In this document: one piece after another, positions 42,531 to 49,066 of the stretch
Layout of the letters: every line of letters begins with the position of its first letter
How positions within the stretch are numbered: the first letter of the stretch is position 1
Origin: Flavobacterium psychrophilum
GTDB taxonomy: Bacteria > Bacteroidota > Bacteroidia > Flavobacteriales > Flavobacteriaceae
DNA: 51,193 nucleotides
Assembly (NCBI GenBank): GCA_945879625.1
Contig: CAMCVA010000014.1
Location: 1-51,193, forward strand
Direction: 5' to 3'
Notes under the pieces: generated by a model
Told to the model about the DNA's origin: nothing
The model's database searches: none
What the model saw: only the letters and a program-made list of their open reading frames with translations
Position numbers and translations under genes: made by a program

Positions 42531-43325
42531 CTATTCGATGTAATAAATGTAACCCACATTCAACCAAACCAACCAATCGTTGGCTTTGTTTTCTGGATAT
42601 AAACTTGGGTTTGGATTTAATCCATCAACCCAGTTTGAAAAGAAATATTGCATACGCATGTCAATCATTAAATCAGACAAAGGAGCCAATTTATATCGGG
42701 TGCCTACACTTCCTACAATAGACCAAACTGATCCGCCTTCGTTTTGTGTAGCATTGTAGTATTTGATAGGTGTAGTTGCTGGCGTATTCAATTCTCCGTC
42801 GCCAATCGTAGACCAAGCAGCTGGATCGTAAAAACTAAATTGCCCACCTAAACTGATAAAGGGAGCCAATCCCCCAATAGTTGCTGTAAAATCGCGGATG
42901 CTCAACGGGTAATATTCCAATTGCATTCCCAAATTGGTTACTTGAGTACTTCCTCGCATGGCACGCAATTGATCGTTGAACAAAGACGTTCTAGATGGAT
43001 CAACCCATTCCCCATAATGCTTAAGGAATGTTTTATTGAAAGATAATTCGCTGCGCAATTTAAAGTGATCGTTAAAATAGGTTTCCGGGGTATAACAGTT
43101 ACATTCTGCTTTGTACGAAAAATTGAGGTAATGAATAATTCCGTATCCGTATCCGGTATTTCCCATGTTGGTTGAAAAGTCATTTCTCTGCCCATAATCC
43201 GATTTAAACGACACTGGCCCAACTATGGCGCCCACTTCATGTGAAAATCCAAATTGCGCAAAAGCAGCATTGGAAATTCCTATAAAAAGGAGACAATAGA
43301 GTACGGTGTGTTTTACTAATTGCAT
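42531..43325 (-). CDS. THC0290_0291-like secreted protein
   Basis: A 264-residue protein with a signal peptide (about 1-24, ending NAAFAQ) followed by a beta-rich body: FGFSHEVGAIVGPVSFKSDYGQR, GYGYGIIHYLNFSY, and a C-terminal WLVWLNVGYIYYIE that suits the last strand of an outer-membrane barrel. It resembles the flavobacterial THC0290_0291 family of unknown function, possibly a small outer-membrane barrel. The ATG at 43325 is chosen for the signal peptide and for its distance (21 bases) from a TATATTTG box. Confidence 0.75.
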   Translation of the reverse strand: MQLVKHTVLYCLLFIGISNAAFAQFGFSHEVGAIVGPVSFKSDYGQRNDFSTNMGNTGYGYGIIHYLNFSYKAECNCYTPETYFNDHFKLRSELSFNKTFLKHYGEWVDPSRTSLFNDQLRAMRGSTQVTNLGMQLEYYPLSIRDFTATIGGLAPFISLGGQFSFYDPAAWSTIGDGELNTPATTPIKYYNATQNEGGSVWSIVGSVGTRYKLAPLSDLMIDMRMQYFFSNWVDGLNPNPSLYPENKANDWLVWLNVGYIYYIE

Positions 43326-43346
43326 AGCGCGTTTTTCAATTCCCGA

Positions 43347-43354
43347 CAAATATA
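43347..43354 (-). promoter_or_regulatory. -7 box TATATTTG upstream of the THC0290-like gene
   Basis: TATATTTG on the minus strand ends 21 bases before the ATG at 43325. Confidence 0.6.
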
Positions 43355-43532
43355 TAAAAACATCATACACTTCTAAAAAAAATTCTAAAAAAAGGCTACT
43401 TAATTTTGACTCAATATAGTAGCGCGTTTTTTATAAAAATTTTCCGGAATCACGTTTGATTTTAGATCCTTTTATTTAACCTAAAATCAATAGAAAAACA
43501 AAAAAATCAACCTGCTTATTTTCATATTAATG

Positions 43533-43540
43533 TATATTTG
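43533..43540 (+). promoter_or_regulatory. -7 box TATATTTG upstream of gdhA
   Basis: TATATTTG ends 47 bases before the gdhA ATG. It is divergent from the minus-strand box at 43347; the 178 bases between hold AT-rich sequence with no clear operator. Confidence 0.6.
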
Positions 43541-43587
43541 TCGCCAATTAACGAATCCGTTTTCTTAACGTCAATAATTTTACAAGT

Positions 43588-44931
43588 ATGTCACAAAGTA
43601 TTACTGCTTTTATTGAAGCTGTCGCCAAAAGAAATCCCAACGAGCCTGAGTTTATGCAGGCTGTTAAAGAAGTTGCCGAAACGGTAATTCCTTTTATTGA
43701 ACAAAATAAAAAATACCAAAACAAAATGTTATTGGAGCGCATGGTTGAAGCCGAACGTGTCATCATGTTTCGCGTAACCTGGATAGACGATTCCGGAACT
43801 ACACAAGTAAACCGTGGATACCGTATTCAGATGAATTCGGCCATCGGACCATACAAAGGAGGACTTCGTTTTCATCCTTCGGTAAATTTGAGCATTTTGA
43901 AATTCCTTGCTTTTGAACAAACCTTTAAAAATAGCTTAACTACTTTGCCAATGGGTGGAGGAAAAGGAGGCGCCGATTTTGACCCAAAAGGAAAATCCGA
44001 CATCGAAATCATGCGTTTTTGCCAAGCCTTTATGACCGAATTGTCGAAGCACATTGGTGCCGACACCGACGTTCCAGCAGGAGATATTGGCGTGGGCGGT
44101 AGAGAAGTAGGGTATATGTTTGGTCAATACAAAAAATTACGCAACGAATTTACCGGTGTATTAACCGGAAAAGGCATTTCGTTTGGCGGATCGTTAATTC
44201 GTCCGGAAGCAACCGGGTACGGAAACGTGTACTTTGCGCAAAGCATGTTGGGCACGAAAGGCGATAGTTTTGCCGGAAAAACTGTCGTGGTTTCAGGATC
44301 TGGAAACGTGGCGCAATATGCAGCCGAAAAAGCTACCCAATTGGGCGGAAAAGTAGTTACCCTTTCTGATTCTGCAGGATACATTTATGACGCCGATGGT
44401 ATTGATGCCGAGAAATTGGCCTTCGTGATGGAAATCAAAAACGTAAACTATGGTCGCATCAGCGACTATTTGACTAAATATCCTACTGCAAAATATGTAG
44501 CAGGCAAGCGTCCATGGGAAGTGAAATGCGACATTGCTTTGCCTTGTGCTACGCAAAACGAACTCAACGAGGAAGAAGCCAAACTATTGGTTGCCAACGG
44601 CTGTATTTGTGTGTCTGAAGGCGCCAATATGCCTACAACTCCAGAGGCCGTTGAAGTGTTTCAACACGCAAAAATTTTATTCGCTCCCGGAAAAGCGTCC
44701 AATGCTGGTGGTGTAGCTACCTCTGGTTTAGAGATGTCTCAAAACTCCTTGCGATTAAGCTGGACGAGTGAAGAAGTAGACGAGCGTCTGAAAAACATCA
44801 TGTTAAATATTCATGCTTCTTGCGTGAAATATGGTGCCGATGCAACTGGCCACATTGATTATGTGAAAGGTGCTAACATTGCAGGCTTTGTAAAAGTAGC
44901 CGACGCCATGTTGGGACAAGGTGTGGTATAA
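43588..44931 (+). CDS. gdhA: NADP-type glutamate dehydrogenase
   Basis: A 447-residue enzyme converting 2-oxoglutarate and ammonia to glutamate. The active-site segment LPMGGGKGGADFDPKGKS contains the catalytic Lys, followed by VPAGDIGVGGREVGYMFGQYK and the Rossmann motif VVSGSGNVAQYAAEKA. Length and the C-terminal VKGANIAGFVKVADAML fit the hexameric small-subunit, assimilatory form. Cytosolic; nitrogen assimilation. A clear terminator follows. Confidence 0.97.
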   Translation: MSQSITAFIEAVAKRNPNEPEFMQAVKEVAETVIPFIEQNKKYQNKMLLERMVEAERVIMFRVTWIDDSGTTQVNRGYRIQMNSAIGPYKGGLRFHPSVNLSILKFLAFEQTFKNSLTTLPMGGGKGGADFDPKGKSDIEIMRFCQAFMTELSKHIGADTDVPAGDIGVGGREVGYMFGQYKKLRNEFTGVLTGKGISFGGSLIRPEATGYGNVYFAQSMLGTKGDSFAGKTVVVSGSGNVAQYAAEKATQLGGKVVTLSDSAGYIYDADGIDAEKLAFVMEIKNVNYGRISDYLTKYPTAKYVAGKRPWEVKCDIALPCATQNELNEEEAKLLVANGCICVSEGANMPTTPEAVEVFQHAKILFAPGKASNAGGVATSGLEMSQNSLRLSWTSEEVDERLKNIMLNIHASCVKYGADATGHIDYVKGANIAGFVKVADAMLGQGVV

Positions 44932-44951
44932 AACCAACGCTATATAATTTC

Positions 44952-44989
44952 AAAAGCCTTCTGTTTCCAAGAAATAGAAGGCTTTTTTT
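44952..44989 (+). terminator. Terminator after gdhA
   Basis: An 11-bp stem AAAAGCCTTCT (44952-44962) with AGAAGGCTTTT (44976-44986), 13-nt loop and a T run to 44989. Confidence 0.9.
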
Positions 44990-45026
44990 CGCACACGATA
45001 CGCGTAAAAATTCTTTGTGTTTATAG

Positions 45027-45034
45027 TATATTTG
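45027..45034 (+). promoter_or_regulatory. -7 box TATATTTG upstream of porZ
   Basis: TATATTTG ends 20 bases before the ATG at 45055. Confidence 0.6.
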
Positions 45035-45054
45035 CTTCGCTATATGGGCATATT

Positions 45055-47346
45055 ATGAAAAACACCTTGCGTCTCCTTTTCCTTATTGGATTCTATCCGT
45101 TGCTTTTTGGTCAACCCGCTGCCCTTTGGAAAGGCTATTTTTCCTACAATGAAATTAAAGATTTAGCCGAATCTACCTCAAAAGTATATGCGGCCTCAGA
45201 AAACGCATTGTTTTCCCAAGATGTGTTTTCAGAAAACATCAAAACCACCAACACCATAGACGGCCTTTCGGGCCAAACCATATCGGCCATTTACCACAGC
45301 GAAACCCAACACAAAACCTTGGTAGGCTATGAGAACGGCTTGCTCATTGTGATTAACGAACTGGACGGCTCCATGCGCTCTGTGGTGGATATTATCAACA
45401 AGACCTTGCCGCCCAACATCAAAAAAATTAACCACATGATGGAATACCAAAACACCGTGTATTTGTCGTGTGATTTTGGCATTGTGGAATACCATTTAGA
45501 CACGCTCGAATTTGGAGACACCTTTTTTATTGGGGATAATGGCACACAAATTAGTGTACAACAAACCGCCATATTCAACAATACACTGTATGCCGCTACC
45601 TATATAAATGGCATTCGCAAAGCGGCCCTAGACAATCCCAATTTAAATGATTTTAACCAATGGACTTCGCTCGACACCAATGGCTGGACGGGAATTGCGG
45701 CCTTTAGCAACAGCTTGTTTGCGGTGTCCAATACGGGTTATGTCTACCAATGGAATGGAAACAGTTTTGTAAATTTTACCTATTTGTTGGCTCCATCAGT
45801 TGATATGCGTGTAAGTAATTCGTATCTGGTATTTACCACAGAAAACAAAGTGTTCGTATACGACAGCGACCTGGTTTTGCTGCGCCAAATTCAACATACC
45901 GAACTCAGTAGCGAGCCGGTTCGATTTAGCTGTGCAGCAGTAAAAAACAACACCATCTATTTGGGCACAGTCGCCGATGGCTTGCGCACCACTTCGCTAA
46001 GTGCAGGTGCATATAACAACATTACCCCTGACGGACCTTTGCGAAACACTATTTTTTCGCTCACCAAGTCCCCCTCTGCCTTATGGGCGGTTTACGGTGA
46101 TTATACGGTTTCCTATAATCCGTATCCGTTAGATTATTATGGGATCAACAAATGGACCGCCGACTCGGGCTGGCTCAACCTCAACTACCCCGAAATTGAA
46201 TCGGCTGTTGGTGCCGAGGTGGCTTCTATCGTGCGGGTGAGTGTGAATCCTGCCGATGAAAACCAGGTGTTTGCTAGTTCATTTCATTCGGGTTTAGTAG
46301 AGCTAAATCAGGACGTTCTCACAGTGCTTTACAACCAAAACAATAGTGGGTTGGAAGCTCCAACTGTTGCCAACACCGTGCGAATAAATGGTACAGCTTT
46401 TGATAAAAACGGCAATTTGTGGGTAACAAATAGCATTATTAAAAACGGGTTGAAAGTAAAAAAAACTTCGGGGCAGTGGCAGTCGTACAATATGGAAACA
46501 CAGGTTTCTGCTGTGAGCACCTTAAATTTTGGACGTTTAACCATAGACAAAAACGGCACCAAATGGATGTGCACCCGCAGCGATGGGCTCATCGGGTTTA
46601 ATGAAGGCTACAACAATTTGTTTAAAAAAATAAATTTTGGCTCGGAGTTGGGTAATTTACCCTCCAAAGATGTTCGCGTTTCGGCCATCGACAACAACAA
46701 CCAGCTCTGGATAGGAACTCTACAAGGCTTGCGCGTGCTCTCGAGTGTAGATAGTTTTTTGTCCAACAACCAAATGACTACCTATCCCATCATTATTTTG
46801 GAAGACAATTTGGCGCAGGAATTATTATACGAACAATTTATTACCGACATCGAAGTAGATGGCGCCAACAACAAATGGATTGGCACTGCCGATTCGGGCG
46901 TGTTTCAGGTATCTTCAGATGGCCAACAAACGCTGCATCACTTCACCAGTACCAATTCTCCTTTGCCCAGTAACGGTGTAAATGACATCGCCATCGATCC
47001 ACAATCGGGCGAAGTATTTTTTGCTACTTCCAAGGGCATGGTTTCCTACAAAGGCACCGCTACTGCAGCCAACGACGATTTAAACAGCGTATACATTTAC
47101 CCCAATCCGGTGCGGCCAGACTTTGACGGTACCGTAAAAATAAGCGGCCTCATGGACGACGCGACTATAAAAATTACCGACATCGAAGGGAATTTGGTGT
47201 TTGAAGCCATTGCCCAAGGCGGAACCTTAGAATGGGACACCACGGCCTTTGGGAAGTACCGTGTGGCTTCGGGCGTTTACATGGTGTTTATCTCCTCAAA
47301 AGATGCGGCACAAACCAAAGTCAAAAAGGTGATGATCATCCGATAA
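45055..47346 (+). CDS. porZ: PorZ-like type IX secretion protein, beta-propeller with sorting domain
   Basis: A 763-residue secreted protein. Signal peptide (about 1-19, FYPLLFGQ), then two beta-propeller regions built of repeated LWVG/LWIGT-type blades (for example NGNLWVTNSI, NNQLWIGTLQGLRVL, NNKWIGTADSGVFQV), and a C-terminal type A sorting domain over the last 75 or so residues (VYIYPNPVRPDFDGTVKISG to VYMVFISSK, KVKKVMIIR). PorZ is part of the type IX cell-surface complex that modifies cargo with A-LPS. Organisation and the adjacent recO match PorZ loci. It could instead be another two-component-propeller T9SS cargo, but the N-terminus reads as PorZ. Confidence 0.85.
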   Translation: MKNTLRLLFLIGFYPLLFGQPAALWKGYFSYNEIKDLAESTSKVYAASENALFSQDVFSENIKTTNTIDGLSGQTISAIYHSETQHKTLVGYENGLLIVINELDGSMRSVVDIINKTLPPNIKKINHMMEYQNTVYLSCDFGIVEYHLDTLEFGDTFFIGDNGTQISVQQTAIFNNTLYAATYINGIRKAALDNPNLNDFNQWTSLDTNGWTGIAAFSNSLFAVSNTGYVYQWNGNSFVNFTYLLAPSVDMRVSNSYLVFTTENKVFVYDSDLVLLRQIQHTELSSEPVRFSCAAVKNNTIYLGTVADGLRTTSLSAGAYNNITPDGPLRNTIFSLTKSPSALWAVYGDYTVSYNPYPLDYYGINKWTADSGWLNLNYPEIESAVGAEVASIVRVSVNPADENQVFASSFHSGLVELNQDVLTVLYNQNNSGLEAPTVANTVRINGTAFDKNGNLWVTNSIIKNGLKVKKTSGQWQSYNMETQVSAVSTLNFGRLTIDKNGTKWMCTRSDGLIGFNEGYNNLFKKINFGSELGNLPSKDVRVSAIDNNNQLWIGTLQGLRVLSSVDSFLSNNQMTTYPIIILEDNLAQELLYEQFITDIEVDGANNKWIGTADSGVFQVSSDGQQTLHHFTSTNSPLPSNGVNDIAIDPQSGEVFFATSKGMVSYKGTATAANDDLNSVYIYPNPVRPDFDGTVKISGLMDDATIKITDIEGNLVFEAIAQGGTLEWDTTAFGKYRVASGVYMVFISSKDAAQTKVKKVMIIR

Positions 47347-47355
47347 GTAGTTCGT

Positions 47356-48078
47356 ATGCAAGTCAAAACCAAAGCGATTGTACTTTCGGCGATTAAATTT
47401 CAGGAAAGCAGTTTGATTGTTAAATGCTTCACCCAATCTGACGGGCTAAAATCCTATCTCATTCGGTCGGCCTTTGGATCAAAATCAGCCAAAGTGGGCG
47501 GCGCAAAAATTGCCTATTTTCAGCCCATGACACTTCTTGAAATTGACGCGGTACACAAAAACAAAGGCACCTTGGAACAGGTAAAAGAAGTAAAAATTTA
47601 CTGGCCCTACCAAACCATTCCTACCGACATCGTGAAAAGTAGCATCCTGCTTTTTTTGGCCGAAATGCTGCAACATGCCATTCACGAAGAAGAAAAAAAC
47701 AGCGACTTTTTTGCCTTTTTAGAAGCGGCCTTGTTGTGGTTGGATACGCACCAAGAAACGGCCAATTTTCATTTGGTTTTATTGTTGGAAGCCACCAAAT
47801 ATTTGGGATTTTACCCGGACACATCCCAAGAGGAATTGCCCTATTTCAACCTGCAAGAAGGCCAATTTTCAAACACTTTATCCTTGGGTACACTCACGGA
47901 ACAGGAAACTGACTTACTTAAAAGAGGTTTGTACTTGCAGTTTGACTCCGATCAGAAATCGTTTCATGTGAGCGAACGCCAACAACTGCTTAAGATTATT
48001 ATTGATTACTACACCCTTCACCTCAGCGGCTTTAAAAAACCCAAATCGTTGGAGGTATTGAAGGAGGTTTTTTCTTAA
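47356..48078 (+). CDS. recO: DNA repair protein RecO
   Basis: A 240-residue recombination mediator that helps load RecA with RecR. The N-terminal OB fold is recognisable (VKTKAIVLSAIKFQESSLIVKCFTQSDGLKSYLIRSA), followed by the helical domain; there is no clear Cys zinc cluster, as in many Bacteroidota RecO. Length is normal. It begins nine bases after porZ and is probably co-transcribed with it. The downstream spacer is entirely repeats. Confidence 0.94.
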   Translation: MQVKTKAIVLSAIKFQESSLIVKCFTQSDGLKSYLIRSAFGSKSAKVGGAKIAYFQPMTLLEIDAVHKNKGTLEQVKEVKIYWPYQTIPTDIVKSSILLFLAEMLQHAIHEEEKNSDFFAFLEAALLWLDTHQETANFHLVLLLEATKYLGFYPDTSQEELPYFNLQEGQFSNTLSLGTLTEQETDLLKRGLYLQFDSDQKSFHVSERQQLLKIIIDYYTLHLSGFKKPKSLEVLKEVFS

Positions 48079-48167
48079 ACGTTGTCGGTTTTGAAGATTG
48101 AAAGATTGAAAGATTGAAAAATTTAAAGATTGAAAGATTCAGTCTAGTAGAGACAGTTAGGTCCAGA

Positions 48168-48817
48168 AGCGACGGGATTGGAAATTGAATGTTGCGTGTA
48201 TATTGGGATTTGGGATTTTTTAATTGGTCCCGAAGCATCGGGATTATAATTCGTGCATTCGTGGCAAAACTTCCCACTTCCAACTTCCAACTCTTTGCTA
48301 GCAGCCGTCCTTAGTATACTCCGCAAAACTCCCCTCTTGAGAGGGGCTGGGGGTGTGTTAAAACAACGTGTACTGTAGCATAGTTGTCCATAGAAGATTG
48401 AAAAATTGAATGATTTAAAGATTTCGTGTTGAAGACCCAGTTTGGTAACGAAGTTTTGGTCCCGAAGCGTCGGGATGAAAATTTGGTCCCGAAGTGTCGG
48501 GATTGAAAATTGAATGTTGCGTGTATATTGGAATTTGGAATTTCAATATTGGTCCCGAAGCATCGGGATTATAATTCGTGCATTCGTGGCAAAACTCCCA
48601 ACTCCTAACTTCCAACTCTTTGCTAGCAGCCGTCCTTAGTTTACTCCGCAAAACTCCCCTCTTGAGAGGGGCTGGGGGTGTGTTAAAACAACGTGTACTG
48701 TAGCATAGTTGTCCATAGAAGATTGAAAAATTGAATGATTTAAAGATTTCGTGCTGAAGACCCAGTTTGGTAACGAAGTTTTGGTCCCGAAGCGTGGGGA
48801 TGAAGATTTGGTCCCGA
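48168..48817. repeat. 325-bp tandem duplication
   Basis: Two adjacent copies with a constant 325-base offset: AATTGAATGTTGCG at 48183 and 48508, GCAGCCGTCCTTAGT at 48301 and 48626, AAAACAACGTG at 48360 and 48685. Copies differ by scattered substitutions (TAGTATACT versus TAGTTTACT, GTGTTGAAG versus GTGCTGAAG). A third, shortened copy begins near 48818. Ends are approximate because each unit starts and stops in the GGTCCCGAAGC palindromes. Confidence 0.9.
48458..48503. repeat. Paired GGTCCCGAAGC(N)TCGGGAT palindromes
   Basis: Two 19-base palindromic elements (48458-48476, 48485-48503) spaced by GAAAATTT. The same pair with the same 27-base period is at 36947/36974 and 48783/48810; single copies are at 48160 (worn), 48226 and 48551. 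Each can form a GC-rich hairpin on either strand. Confidence 0.85.
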
Positions 48818-49066
48818 AGTGTCGGGATTGAATTTGGGATTTTTAAACACAGATTGTCAAAATTTTACTGATTATAAAAATCTTTTTAATTTCTCTGATT
48901 TTACTAATCTGTCTTGCAAAAAGAATACTTCGTCGTTTTTCCTCGCAATGACGTTCTAAGTATACTATGAAAAACTCCCCTCTCGAGCCGGGCTGAGGGT
49001 GTGTTTTTATATAGATTATACAGGAGAGACGGTTAGAAAAAAACGCCTCTCGCCCACAAATTACTG

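Larger units (their letters stand above)
48079..49066. repeat. 988-bp gene-free repeat island
   Basis: No convincing gene lies here. It holds GATTGAAAGATTGAAA words (48093-48140), seven GGTCCCGAAGC-type palindromes, pyrimidine-rich CTTCCAACTCC strings, three CTCCCCTCT-GAGAGGGGCTGGGGGTGTG palindromes (48330, 48653, 48974), a GTCATTGCGAGG-type element (48927-48953, reverse), and CTTAGTATACT words. A stretch at 48845-48915 (ACACAGATTGTC to CTAATCTGTC) is AT-rich. Just before the collagen-like gene a weak GAGAG/CTCTC hairpin (about 49022-49050) might terminate that gene. It lies between the convergent recO and collagen-like genes. Confidence 0.85.

Noticed and set aside
48144..48651. Two minus-strand open frames (60 and 78 codons) with similar starts and bodies
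   Set aside because: They are translations of the two tandem 325-bp repeat copies (shared TAASKELEV and CHECTNYNPDASGP). Similarity comes from DNA duplication, and they include the palindromes and stop at repeat edges.
49022..49050. GAGAG/CTCTC hairpin as terminator of the collagen-like gene
   Set aside because: Five-bp stem with a mismatch and no T run on the minus strand; too weak to list as a terminator.
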